Shown piece after piece: positions 8,409-17,172 of a DNA stretch of 64,000 bases. Position numbers and translations under genes: made by a program. Within the stretch, counting starts at the first letter, position 1; each line of letters starts with the position of its first letter. Under the pieces are notes generated by a model. That model saw only the letters and a list, made by a program, of their open reading frames with translations, had not been told where the DNA came from and searched no databases. The DNA comes from CAYQQR01 sp964420035 (lineage in GTDB: Bacteria > Bacteroidota > Bacteroidia > Bacteroidales > SM23-62), in NCBI GenBank assembly GCA_964420035.1, contig CAYQQR010000017.1, forward strand, positions 1 through 64,000, read 5' to 3'.

Positions 8409-9656
8409 ATGGCCCTATTAAAGGCATTCAAAGCATATAGACCCGGAAAAGAACTGGCGGTGAAGATTGCTTCCAGGCCCTATGACGTGTTGAGCCCGGA
8501 AGAGGCCAGGAAGGAAGCCGAAGGGAATCCCTATTCCTTTCTCCACGTTATAAAGCCGGAGATCGATCTTCCTGAAGATATCGATCCGCACAGTCCGGTG
8601 GTTTACCAGAAAGGGAAGGAAAACCTGTATGCCATGATTGAGAAAGGCTGGTACAAGCAGGATGAGGAGAATTTCCTGTATGTCTATGCACAAAGGATGA
8701 ACGATCATACCCAATACGGATTGGCGGGTTGCGCGGGCGTTTCGGATTATATGAACAACATCATTCGCAAACATGAATTGACCCGTCCCGACAAGGAGAA
8801 GGACCGGATGAATCACATCCGGGTTTCTAACTTCAACCAGGAGCCGGTATTCTTTACCTATCCGGATCATGAAGGTATCGACGAGATCGTCGGGGAGGTC
8901 ATTAAGGAAAAACCGGAATATGATTTCGTGGCTGACGACGGAATAGGACATCAATTCTGGGTTATAGGGGACCCGGCCAAAATTCTCCGGCTTGAAGATT
9001 ATTTTGCCCGGGATATCACATTCACCTATGTTGCTGACGGGCATCACCGTACAGCTGCCGCAGCACTGGTTGGACACGAACGCGCCAGTCACAATCCGGG
9101 ACATACCGGCATGGAGGAGTATAATTTCTTCATGGCGGTTCATTTTCCTGTAAGCCAGCTCAACATCATTGATTACAACAGGGTAGTCAAGGATCTGAAC
9201 GGACATTCAAAAAATGACTTTATCCATCTTTTGGAACGGAACTTCAAAGTTGTCAGGAAAGGTGAAGAACCCTATAAACCGAGGCGGCCCCATAATTTTT
9301 CCATGTACCTTGGGGGCTCCTGGTATTCGCTAACGGCCCTGGAAGGGCGGTATGACGATAATGATCCCATCGGCTGTCTGGATGTTACCGTCCTGTCGGA
9401 ACAAGTGCTCGGTCCCCTGCTCAATATAAGCGATCTGCGTAAATCCAGGCGAATCGGTTTTGTCGGGGGCACCCGGGGATTGGGAGAACTGGCAAGAAGG
9501 GTCGACAGCGGTGAAATGAAAGTGGCTTTTGCCCTGTACCCGGTAAGCATGGAACAATTAACGCGAATCGCGGATACGGGTAATATTATGCCGCCGAAGA
9601 CGACCTGGTTTGAGCCTAAATTGAGGAGCGGACTTTTTTTGCATGAATTGGATTGA
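8409..9656 (+). CDS. DUF1015 family protein
   Basis: The 415-residue protein is a full-length DUF1015 member, with the blocks RPYDVLSPEEARKEA, YQKGKENLYAMIEKGWY, FTYVADGHHRTAAA and the C-terminal MPPKTTWFEPKLRSGLFLHEL. The strongly conserved DGHHR motif suggests a nucleotide or ParB/sulfiredoxin-like fold, but no biochemical activity is established to my knowledge. It starts 4 bp after serA and is conserved in that position in Bacteroidota, which suggests a role tied to serine metabolism. Its last codons run into a GATTGAA short repeat that forms the gap to the next gene. Confidence 0.9.
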   Translation: MALLKAFKAYRPGKELAVKIASRPYDVLSPEEARKEAEGNPYSFLHVIKPEIDLPEDIDPHSPVVYQKGKENLYAMIEKGWYKQDEENFLYVYAQRMNDHTQYGLAGCAGVSDYMNNIIRKHELTRPDKEKDRMNHIRVSNFNQEPVFFTYPDHEGIDEIVGEVIKEKPEYDFVADDGIGHQFWVIGDPAKILRLEDYFARDITFTYVADGHHRTAAAALVGHERASHNPGHTGMEEYNFFMAVHFPVSQLNIIDYNRVVKDLNGHSKNDFIHLLERNFKVVRKGEEPYKPRRPHNFSMYLGGSWYSLTALEGRYDDNDPIGCLDVTVLSEQVLGPLLNISDLRKSRRIGFVGGTRGLGELARRVDSGEMKVAFALYPVSMEQLTRIADTGNIMPPKTTWFEPKLRSGLFLHELD

Positions 9657-9698
9657 AGATTGAAGATTAAATATTAAAGATTCAAGGTTGTTCCGGAT

Positions 9699-10379
9699 AT
9701 GAGTATTGAAGAGAATTTGAAGGATATAAAGAGGGAATTTGGGCCGGAGGTGACTTTGGTGGCGGTTTCCAAGACCCATCCCGTTGAGGAGATCATGGAG
9801 GCCTATGAGGCCGGACACCGCGACTTCGGGGAGAATAAGGTGCAGGAGATGATGGAAAAAAAGCCACAGCTGCCCGGGGACATTCGGTGGCACATGGTGG
9901 GTCACCTGCAAAGCAATAAAGTGAAGTACATTGCCCCATTCATATATTTGATCCATGGTGTGGACAAACCCAAGTTGCTCCGGGTGATCGATAAGGAAGG
10001 ACGTAAGAAAGGCCGGGTTATCGATTGTTTGTTGCAGGTACATATAGCAAGGGAAGAAACTAAATTTGGATTTGAAGAGGCAGAATTGAGAGAATACCTG
10101 GATTCCGGACAACTCCGGGACCTGTCACGGGTCAGGGTTCGCGGATTGATGGGAATGGCCACTTTTACAGAGAATGAGGAACAGGTAAAAAGAGAATTTG
10201 CCTTCCTTTCAGACCTGTTCAACAGGCTCAGTGAAGATTATTTTGTTGAAGAGGATCGCTTTGATATCCTGTCCATGGGTATGTCGGATGACTACGAATT
10301 AGCAATTGAAACAGGAAGTAATATGGTTCGGATCGGAACCAGGATCTTCGGTCCGAGGGAATATTGTAAGACCCAATAA
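9699..10379 (+). CDS. YggS/ProSC-type PLP homeostasis protein
   Basis: The 226-residue protein is a YggS (PLPBP) family member, a single-domain alanine racemase-fold barrel without known catalytic turnover that buffers free pyridoxal phosphate. The PLP lysine is K25 in VAVSKTHP. Other blocks are GENKVQEM, WHMVGHLQSNK, FGFEEAELRE, RGLMGMATFTENEE and the phosphate-binding SMGMSDDYELAIETGSNMVRIGTRIFG. Length is normal. It lies 42 bp after DUF1015 and 11 bp before the dihydroorotate-dehydrogenase-like gene, so it may belong to the same transcript. The association with serC, a PLP enzyme, fits but is not required. Confidence 0.93.
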   Translation: MSIEENLKDIKREFGPEVTLVAVSKTHPVEEIMEAYEAGHRDFGENKVQEMMEKKPQLPGDIRWHMVGHLQSNKVKYIAPFIYLIHGVDKPKLLRVIDKEGRKKGRVIDCLLQVHIAREETKFGFEEAELREYLDSGQLRDLSRVRVRGLMGMATFTENEEQVKREFAFLSDLFNRLSEDYFVEEDRFDILSMGMSDDYELAIETGSNMVRIGTRIFGPREYCKTQ

Positions 10380-10390
10380 CATCTGAAAAC

Positions 10391-11368
10391 ATGGTAAATC
10401 TTGAAACGAACTATGCCGGATTGAAGTTAAAAAACCCATTGATCGTCAGCAGTTCCGGACTGGCTGACAGTGTAGAAAAGGTTGAAAAGATCGATAAGGA
10501 AGGGGCGGGGGCCGTGGTATTGAAATCACTCTTTGAAGAACAAATACGATACGAATCCGGGAAACTCTCAGAAGCCAGTGATTACCCTGAGGCCGCAGAC
10601 TATATCAACTATTACACCAGGAATAATTCTGTTGAGCAATACCTGACTTTGATCGAGGAATCCAAAAAGAAGGTTGACATCCCGGTCATCGCCAGCATCA
10701 ACTGCGTGAGTGCCAAAGAATGGGTGAAATTTGCCAAGGAAATTGAAACCGCCGGAGCCGATGCGCTGGAACTGAATGTATATTTTTTACCTACCGATAA
10801 GGATCTTACATCGGCCGATTTTGAGCAAATCTATTATGATCTGGCCGATAAGGTATGCAAGCTGGTATCCATCCCGGTCATCATGAAGCTGGGCATGCAA
10901 TTCACCAACCTCACCGGCCTGGTCAATCAGCTTTATTACCGGGGTATCAAAGCATTCGTTTTGTTCAATCGCTTCTATGCACCGGATATTCGCATCGATG
11001 AGCAGACGATGGGCTCGGCAGAGGTTTTTTCCACGCCTTCAGAAAACAGGAATACCCTTCGCTGGATCGGGATCATTTCATCCCGGATCAAAGAGGTTGA
11101 ACTGGCAGCATCAACCGGTATCCATGACGGGGAGACCTTTGTAAAGCAGATACTGGCCGGTGCTGCGGCAGTGGAGATATGTTCTGTTTTATATAAGAAG
11201 GGTCTCGGGGAAATTTCTGCTATCCTGGAATTTGTCCACAAGTGGATGCAAAAGAAGAACTACAAGAACATTGAAGACTACAGTGGAATCATGAGCTACA
11301 GCAGAATTGAAGAGCCGGCTGTTTACGAAAGAGCGCAGTTCATGCGCTACTTCTCAGATCGCCATTAA
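10391..11368 (+). CDS. Dihydroorotate dehydrogenase-like (PyrD/PreA family) protein
   Basis: The 325-residue flavoprotein belongs to the dihydroorotate dehydrogenase/PreA TIM-barrel family. It shows the opening YAGLKLKNPLIVSSSGLA, then VIASINCVSAKEWVKFAKEIETAGADALELNVYF and IPVIMKLGMQFTNL, with the active-site Lys in the last block, and the C-terminal phosphate-binding turn VKQILAGAAAVEICSVLY. The usual catalytic Ser/Cys loop of true PyrD is not clear, so the substrate may not be dihydroorotate. This DHOD-like type is common in Bacteroidota and other anaerobes. Its stop overlaps that of the convergent TPR gene in a shared TTAA. Confidence 0.83.
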   Translation: MVNLETNYAGLKLKNPLIVSSSGLADSVEKVEKIDKEGAGAVVLKSLFEEQIRYESGKLSEASDYPEAADYINYYTRNNSVEQYLTLIEESKKKVDIPVIASINCVSAKEWVKFAKEIETAGADALELNVYFLPTDKDLTSADFEQIYYDLADKVCKLVSIPVIMKLGMQFTNLTGLVNQLYYRGIKAFVLFNRFYAPDIRIDEQTMGSAEVFSTPSENRNTLRWIGIISSRIKEVELAASTGIHDGETFVKQILAGAAAVEICSVLYKKGLGEISAILEFVHKWMQKKNYKNIEDYSGIMSYSRIEEPAVYERAQFMRYFSDRH

Positions 11369-12579
11369 TGGCCGCAATGTTGCTGAATATAGGATACCGC
11401 TTCCCTGGAGCCGTAACGCATGGCTCTTTTCCAATCGGCACAAGCCCCCTCCAGGTCACCCGAACGATAACGGGCCAGGCCTATCTTCAGATTATATTCG
11501 GGGTTGAATGCATCCAGGTCCAGGGCCATTCCATAATCGGCAATGGCATATTCATAAGAGCGGGCATTCAGCCAGGCATTTCCTCTTTCAGCGTAATATT
11601 CATGTTTTTCTTTGTTGTGCTCCAGCAATTTATTGAGGTAAGGCAAGGCATCCAGGTATTTTTTATTATCCGCGTAAATTTTTCCGGCAAGATGTAAAGC
11701 TTCTTCATCTTCCGGAAAATAGCGAAGGTAGGTATCCACATCCCTGAGGGCAGCTTCCATTTGCCGGTTTTGATGGTAGGCACGGCTTCGCAGTAAATAA
11801 AGATCAAACCGCCATGGCTCATTCCTGAGGACCCTGGAAAGATCGGATTTTGCCAGTTGGGCATCTCCGGCTTCAAGTGCTGCCCGGGCCCTGGTTACAT
11901 GATAGCGGAGGGGAACGGAGCTCAGCGACAGGGCCCCGGATGCCGCTTTCTTGGCAGCTTCCGGGTTGTCCATGGCCAGCAGTGTCCTGGAGCGAAGATA
12001 ATACAGAAGATCCCGGCTGAAGCCGGTTCCGGTTTCCTGTTTTATCTTTTCCAGCGCATCGGTATAATGTTTCCTTTTTATAAGATATTCGATCTCATTT
12101 TCGAAATATTCTTCCGGAGTGTACCATTCCTGTTTCCAGATATTGATCCATGCCCTTTTTTGGTCCATAGCTTCCATGACCGGATCGGTTTGTATGCGGT
12201 ATTGGGAATAACGGTACTCCGACATCAGGTGTTCTTCCAGGGAGCCCATGGCCTGGTCCGTTTCACCGAGCATTAGGTAACATTTGGCTTCAAGGTATTT
12301 GCCATATCCTTTTTTCAGTGATTCTACCTTCTCCAGGTCTTGGAGGGCCCTTTCGTAGTTCCCCCTTTCAAAGTATATTTCCGCACGCTCCTGATAATAA
12401 AGAAATTCGTTGGGATCCTCCGATATGGCCCGGTTTATAAACACCAGCGAGGAATCCATCATCTTTCTGTGGTGCAAGGCCTTTCCCATCAGATAGGATT
12501 CTGAAATATCCTGAGCACTAAGGCTGGTTGCAAATATGCACAGCAGAACGAAAAACAGATGTCTTTTAAGATGGCTCAT
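11365..12579 (-). CDS. Secreted TPR-repeat protein
   Basis: The 404-residue protein has a signal peptide (about residues 1-22, ending SLSAQ) and tandem TPRs through most of its length, for example FYYQERAEIYFERGNYERAL and YAERGNAWLNARSYEYAIA. The last repeat ends LEGACADWKRAMRYG, like the TPR protein at 1147-2196. Its start overlaps the stop of the upstream secreted protein by 4 bp, so the two are translationally coupled. That coupling suggests an envelope partner for the exported protein; the exact role is unknown. Confidence 0.85.
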   Translation of the reverse strand: MSHLKRHLFFVLLCIFATSLSAQDISESYLMGKALHHRKMMDSSLVFINRAISEDPNEFLYYQERAEIYFERGNYERALQDLEKVESLKKGYGKYLEAKCYLMLGETDQAMGSLEEHLMSEYRYSQYRIQTDPVMEAMDQKRAWINIWKQEWYTPEEYFENEIEYLIKRKHYTDALEKIKQETGTGFSRDLLYYLRSRTLLAMDNPEAAKKAASGALSLSSVPLRYHVTRARAALEAGDAQLAKSDLSRVLRNEPWRFDLYLLRSRAYHQNRQMEAALRDVDTYLRYFPEDEEALHLAGKIYADNKKYLDALPYLNKLLEHNKEKHEYYAERGNAWLNARSYEYAIADYGMALDLDAFNPEYNLKIGLARYRSGDLEGACADWKRAMRYGSREAVSYIQQHCGH

Positions 12580-15206
12580 TCAATTGTATTTGTTGCTCCT
12601 TTTTCCCGGAATAATTGTACAAAACCTACCAGGTTCCTGACCTCCAGGCCGGTCAGCCTGTATTCATACACATCGCAAACGTAATAATATATGCCCGGTG
12701 TTGCCAACTCGTCAGTATTTTTGATCTTGCCGTCCCAGTTGATATCCGGATCGGTCGTTTCAAAAACAAGCTGGCCCCAGCGATTATATATCTTCATGTC
12801 GACGCTTTCCACAAAACTGTAATCGTTGGGACGGAAAATATCGTTATAGCCGTCGTTGTTGGGTGAAAAATATTCGGGAAGCACATAATTGGTACATTCA
12901 TCAACACAAACGATATAGGCCCAATCGCTCTCATTGTTAAAAGAGTCGATGGCCGTAACGGCATAGCATGCGGCCAGGCTCACCTCGGAATAATGCCGGT
13001 AGCGGGTCGTTTCAGGGTCATTGATACTGTCCAGCAAGCTCAGGGGATCTTTCGTGGTACCGGAATAGTATATCCGGTAGCCCACTACATCATCCGCGCA
13101 GGTGAGATTGGGATTGTTCCAGGTGAGTTCGTTGTAAAGGCTGTCACACAAGGAGCGAACGCTGAGTTGGGGCGGACAGGGAGCCACGGTATCGATCGGA
13201 ATACCGCAAATGGGATGGGACCGGTTTTCGATGCTGTAATAACGGTTGGTTATGGTACGCCAGCCAATACTTTTGACCCGGTAGCAATATTCCTGTTCAT
13301 TCGCGAGCATAGAATCGATATACTCCTGTGATTCTGTAAAACCGATGGAATCGTAATTAAGATTAAAAAGATCCTGCCGGTAAACCACGTAAGAGGTATT
13401 GACCCAGGGCACATACCTGTTGATGAATAATTTCAGTTGATTGTCCGCGGCATAAATATCCTCCCAAACGGTGGAAGCAATCTCCGCCTGCCCGATCAGA
13501 AAGCGGTTCCCGGGTTGATCGTTGTATAATTCAACCTTGTAGGAATACGGAAATTCCAGGGTGTTCAGGTCTTCATCAAGGTAGGTGGTATCGTTCAGAT
13601 CCGTTGTGGTAAATGAATGGATTGGTTCCGGATTTTCACCCAGTGCATCATCAGATCGGTAGATCATATACTCGTAAGGTCCGCTGGCCGGTATGGTATC
13701 CAGGCGTTCGGGTTTGGCCCAGGCAATCGCGATACTGCCATCGGTAGTTCCGATATTTTCCACACTTACTTTGATCATGGATGGAGTTCCCGGCACCAGA
13801 ATGTCGCAGACTTCCTCAGAGGCTTTGCTCTCCGTATCATTTTCAAACAAAGCAACGATACGGTAACAGTAGATGACCCCCGGCGCCAGTCCACTGCCAT
13901 CCTCATCGTCTACAAATACAGTATCCCCACGCGCACCGGTACTGCCGATCAGTGTGTAGGCCAGGGTATCGGGAATCCCGTCTGTACAACTGTCGGGTAC
14001 AAAGTTGACGGGTTCCGTACTTCTGTAAATACGATAAGCTTTTATGTTTTTACAGACGTACCGGTCCCAGCGCAATGCAATGGAATTGCTGCCGGGCAGG
14101 GTTTGCAAACCCGTGGGGGCCGGTCCCAGGACTTTTACGCTGAAGTTATCAATATCCACAAGTTTTACATCGGGATTGTCATCCTCGGCTTTGACCAGGA
14201 TACCGTAGGGCTGAGCCCTTACATGCGCACAGGTTGTAGCCCAGGTAAAGGTTCCAAAGGCCTGACCCGGGTAGGTGGTATCCTGGACAAAACGGGCCGG
14301 ACTTTCCCCCAGGGTCAGCGGTCCACCATTGGCCAGTAAACTTATCCGGTCACCATCCTCATCTGTGGAGGATACTTGAAATGTAAGTGTGTCTCCTGCT
14401 TCCACACAAAAATCCCTGAGATTTTCATTTTTGGGCGGATTATTTTTTGTGTTAAAGACCTCAATCTGCATATCCCGCACAATGTTCCCGATCTTGATCC
14501 CGTTGCGCCATTCTTCAATGTCCATGGCGATATTGTATATTCCCGTATCTTCAGGCGTTTCCCATATCAGGTCACCGCTTAGGGGGTCCACAACGAGTGA
14601 ATCGGTGGCGCCGGGCAATTCGTAATCCTCAATGGGTTTGCCGTTGGCTTCGGTGCAGGATGTAAGCTTATAGGATAAACTGTCGCCGTCGGCATCGAAA
14701 GCACTGGGATTATGGATGAAGGTCTTGCCCAGGGCCGCTTTATCGTAAGGAGGATTCAAAAGGACGGGTGTATTATTATATCCCAGCCGGGGATTTATCA
14801 GGAGGGTGGTCTTTATGGAGAAGATCACATTGACGGAATTGGGAATATTCTGAACCCCGAAATTTCTGTTGGGGTCCTGGACCACGATCACATAGGTGCC
14901 CGGACCCGGATAGGTGTGGCGGGCGGTGTAAACATTTCTTTTATAAAAATTGGGCAGGATGGCAATGGAATCCCGGGGTGCGATGGAAGTGGTCCCGTCG
15001 CCCCACTGCACCTCCAGCTGATTCCTGTCCGCGGCACTCAGGGTATAGGTAAAGGTGGTGATCTTGATCTCGAAGGTCAGATTTCCGACCTGCCTGAAAG
15101 TGATCTCACCTGCCCGGTTATGGGTTCCAACGGCATTCGATGCAACCAGCAGGATTAAGGACAGAATGGATAAAGTTCTTTTCAATGGCTTAAATTTTCC
15201 CGGCAT
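12576..15206 (-). CDS. T9SS type B sorting domain (CHU_C) secreted protein
   Basis: The 876-residue protein starts with a signal peptide (about 1-27) and THNRAGEITFRQV, typical of large Bacteroidota adhesin-like proteins. A PKD-like domain (WGDG at about 70, HTYPGPGTYVIVVQDPN) is followed by cadherin-like and several fibronectin III-like beta domains. The last about 90 residues match the gliding-motility-associated C-terminal domain: PEYFSPNNDGYNDIFRP, MKIYNRWGQLVFET, WDGK, PGIYYYVCDVYE. That domain directs export by the type IX secretion system and surface attachment. No enzymatic domain is seen, so adhesion or a structural role is likely. It is followed, with a 4 bp overlap, by the TPR gene. 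Confidence 0.9.
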   Translation of the reverse strand: MPGKFKPLKRTLSILSLILLVASNAVGTHNRAGEITFRQVGNLTFEIKITTFTYTLSAADRNQLEVQWGDGTTSIAPRDSIAILPNFYKRNVYTARHTYPGPGTYVIVVQDPNRNFGVQNIPNSVNVIFSIKTTLLINPRLGYNNTPVLLNPPYDKAALGKTFIHNPSAFDADGDSLSYKLTSCTEANGKPIEDYELPGATDSLVVDPLSGDLIWETPEDTGIYNIAMDIEEWRNGIKIGNIVRDMQIEVFNTKNNPPKNENLRDFCVEAGDTLTFQVSSTDEDGDRISLLANGGPLTLGESPARFVQDTTYPGQAFGTFTWATTCAHVRAQPYGILVKAEDDNPDVKLVDIDNFSVKVLGPAPTGLQTLPGSNSIALRWDRYVCKNIKAYRIYRSTEPVNFVPDSCTDGIPDTLAYTLIGSTGARGDTVFVDDEDGSGLAPGVIYCYRIVALFENDTESKASEEVCDILVPGTPSMIKVSVENIGTTDGSIAIAWAKPERLDTIPASGPYEYMIYRSDDALGENPEPIHSFTTTDLNDTTYLDEDLNTLEFPYSYKVELYNDQPGNRFLIGQAEIASTVWEDIYAADNQLKLFINRYVPWVNTSYVVYRQDLFNLNYDSIGFTESQEYIDSMLANEQEYCYRVKSIGWRTITNRYYSIENRSHPICGIPIDTVAPCPPQLSVRSLCDSLYNELTWNNPNLTCADDVVGYRIYYSGTTKDPLSLLDSINDPETTRYRHYSEVSLAACYAVTAIDSFNNESDWAYIVCVDECTNYVLPEYFSPNNDGYNDIFRPNDYSFVESVDMKIYNRWGQLVFETTDPDINWDGKIKNTDELATPGIYYYVCDVYEYRLTGLEVRNLVGFVQLFREKGATNTIE

Positions 15207-15239
15207 CTACACTAATAACTGTGTTCCAGGTGTTTTGTT

Positions 15240-15728
15240 TTATAGCTCAACCTCTATTTTGTAATTCTTTCGTGTCGACCGGTAACCCAGCTGTTTCCCA
15301 TTGGCCACGACGATCACCAGGTTGGTCTGATCCATGAACCAGTTGAACAAAATGGTATTTTCTATCATCATGTTCTTTACCTTCTTGTCCCAGGAGAAAG
15401 TATAATAGAGCCAGATCGACTGCTCATTAAATTCATAGCGCTTGAAAGTATACCGATCAATGCTTTTTCCATTAATGTTTATTTTGTATGTATGCCGGAT
15501 ATAATCATTGATGGAGGACAGACCTTTCCCAGGGTCCTTCCGGTTAATGAGGTCCAGATCCGTGTTGTAGTTGTGGTTGATCAGTGCCTGAAAGTCATCC
15601 GCGAATAATTTGATGGCCAGGGTGAAACACTCTTCATTCTCAATGAATTCCAGGTTGGAAACCGATACATGAACCGGATGGAGCGATGCAAAAATAAAAA
15701 AGGATAAGATGCACAGGCTCCGGATCAA
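15240..15728 (-). CDS. DUF6702 family protein
   Basis: The 162-residue protein has a short signal sequence and the opening HPVHVSVSNLEFIENEECFTLAIKLFADDF, which I recognise as the DUF6702 family of Bacteroidota; function is unknown. The rest is predicted beta-rich and probably periplasmic. DUF6702 genes are often next to HupE/UreJ-type permease genes, and here a deleted HupE-like remnant lies divergently 69 bp away. The gene is upstream of the T9SS protein with a 33 bp gap and may be co-transcribed. Confidence 0.8.
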   Translation of the reverse strand: MIRSLCILSFFIFASLHPVHVSVSNLEFIENEECFTLAIKLFADDFQALINHNYNTDLDLINRKDPGKGLSSINDYIRHTYKININGKSIDRYTFKRYEFNEQSIWLYYTFSWDKKVKNMMIENTILFNWFMDQTNLVIVVANGKQLGYRSTRKNYKIEVEL

Positions 15729-15797
15729 AATATGTTACTTTATAGTTTATATCTTAAGAACAAAATTAGGAAGAAATTATTTTAGTAAGGTCCCGTT

Positions 15798-16010
15798 ATG
15801 TCAACTTTTCAACTCTATTTGGAACTGGGTATTCATCATATTGCCGACCTGGGCGTGGAAGCCGGACAGATCATGATCCTTTTGATCGTGATGCTCCTGT
15901 CCTTCGTTCTGGTTGATCTGTTCCGGGCAGCCCGGCGGGACTGGAACCTGGTTTTATCCGGTGCTGCCCCCGGACTCTCCCTGGTCATGGTCCTTGAAAG
16001 AATGCCATGA
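15798..16010 (+). pseudogene. HupE/UreJ-like permease remnant with internal deletion
   Basis: The 70-residue frame joins two ends of a HupE/UreJ-type membrane protein. Residues 1-17 (FQLYLELGIHHIAD) look like the family's N-terminus. Residues 18-70 (GVEAGQIMILLIV, RAARRDWNLVLSGA, MVLERMP) look like its final two helices. The middle four or so helices, about 120 residues, are missing with the frame preserved. Family members usually end in a Trp, and here the Trp codon position is TGA. The adjacent DUF6702 gene is a known neighbour of the intact gene. A novel two-helix small protein is the alternative. The assignment rests on memory of the family. Confidence 0.6.
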
Positions 16011-16083
16011 AACGAGCATGATTTTTATTGATCATAAAATCACAAATGGAAATGATTGAAAAAATCACGCGAGAACGAAACGA

Positions 16084-16989
16084 ATGAACTGGCCCGAAGC
16101 CATATCGGAATTTAAGACCTACCTGAGGCTGGAGCGTTCGCTTTCAGAGAATTCTATCCTGGCCTACAGCAGGGATATAGAGAAGTTTTACAGTTTCATA
16201 CGAATGACCGGATGTGAACTTTGCCCGGAGGAGGCCGGACTGGAGGACTTCAAAGAGTTTATTCAGTGGATCAACGAGATGGGGCTTTCGGCCCGCAGCC
16301 AGGCCCGCATCATTTCCGGGCTAAAGACTTTTTATAAGTTCCTATTGCTGGAAGACAAGATAGACAACGATCCCACGGCTTTGCTGGAAGCACCCAATAT
16401 TGGCAGAAAATTACCCGGGATACTCAGTATTGAGGAGATCGACAAGCTGCTCGCGGCCATTGACCTGAGCAAACCACTCGGGGCACGCGATAAAGCCATG
16501 CTGGAGGTCCTCTACAGTTGCGGTTTACGGGTTAGTGAACTCATCGACCTGCGTCTTTCCAACTATTACCCGGAACAGGGATTTATACGGATCCTGGGGA
16601 AAGGGGATAAGGAAAGACTGGTTCCCATTGGCAGGAAGGCCATAAAGGAAGTTGAACTCTATTTCCAGGAGCGGGCCCACTTACCCGTGGATCCCGTTTT
16701 CAAAGATGTGCTCTTTTTGAACAGGAGAGGGAAGAAGCTCACCCGCGTCATGATCTTTACCATCATACGCCGGCTGGCCGAAAAAGCCGGATTAAAAAAG
16801 GAGATCAGTCCGCATACCTTCCGCCACTCTTTTGCCACCCACCTGATCGAGGGCGGGGCGGACCTGCGGGCCGTGCAGGAAATGCTGGGCCACGAATCCA
16901 TCCTTACCACCGAGATCTATACCCACCTCGACCGGGAATATTTGCGGGACGCGATCATTCGCTTTCACCCGAGAAGCAGGAGGAAGTGA
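16084..16989 (+). CDS. xerD: Tyrosine recombinase XerD
   Basis: The 301-residue protein is a full-length XerC/XerD recombinase that resolves chromosome dimers at dif. The N-terminal core-binding SAM-like domain spans about 1-90. The catalytic domain carries all expected residues: R149 (SCGLRVSEL), H244 and R247 (HTFRHSFATH), H270 (MLGHESI) and Y279 (EIYTHL). The opening and general pattern are closer to XerD than to phage integrases, and no att site or phage gene is near. The ATG was chosen because the core-binding domain begins at once. The 73 bp upstream contain no clear promoter. Confidence 0.95.
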   Translation: MNWPEAISEFKTYLRLERSLSENSILAYSRDIEKFYSFIRMTGCELCPEEAGLEDFKEFIQWINEMGLSARSQARIISGLKTFYKFLLLEDKIDNDPTALLEAPNIGRKLPGILSIEEIDKLLAAIDLSKPLGARDKAMLEVLYSCGLRVSELIDLRLSNYYPEQGFIRILGKGDKERLVPIGRKAIKEVELYFQERAHLPVDPVFKDVLFLNRRGKKLTRVMIFTIIRRLAEKAGLKKEISPHTFRHSFATHLIEGGADLRAVQEMLGHESILTTEIYTHLDREYLRDAIIRFHPRSRRK

Positions 16990-17096
16990 ACTCTGGATCA
17001 TTTATCCATCTGGATGGGATAATTTTATTCTGTCGTACATCCCATTCTTAACCTACAGGTAACAGAATTATAGGACCGATTTAAGATTTTTTTGAA

Positions 17097-17104
17097 TACA
17101 TTTG
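17097..17104 (+). promoter_or_regulatory. Candidate -7 element for ppdK (TACATTTG)
   Basis: TACATTTG matches TAnnTTTG exactly and lies 69 bp before the ppdK start, inside a 183 bp gap. A TTTG at 17091-17094 is too close to be the -33 element, and no TTTG lies about 20 bp upstream. Confidence 0.42.
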
Positions 17105-17172
17105 TACTCTTAAATTTTTGAGGGCTCAAAACCAAGTAACTCATTGATATTAACCATAAAAACCATATTGTA

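Noticed and set aside
16084..16989. Phage or island integrase
   Set aside because: The protein matches XerD in length and motifs, with no phage genes, tRNA or att repeats nearby.
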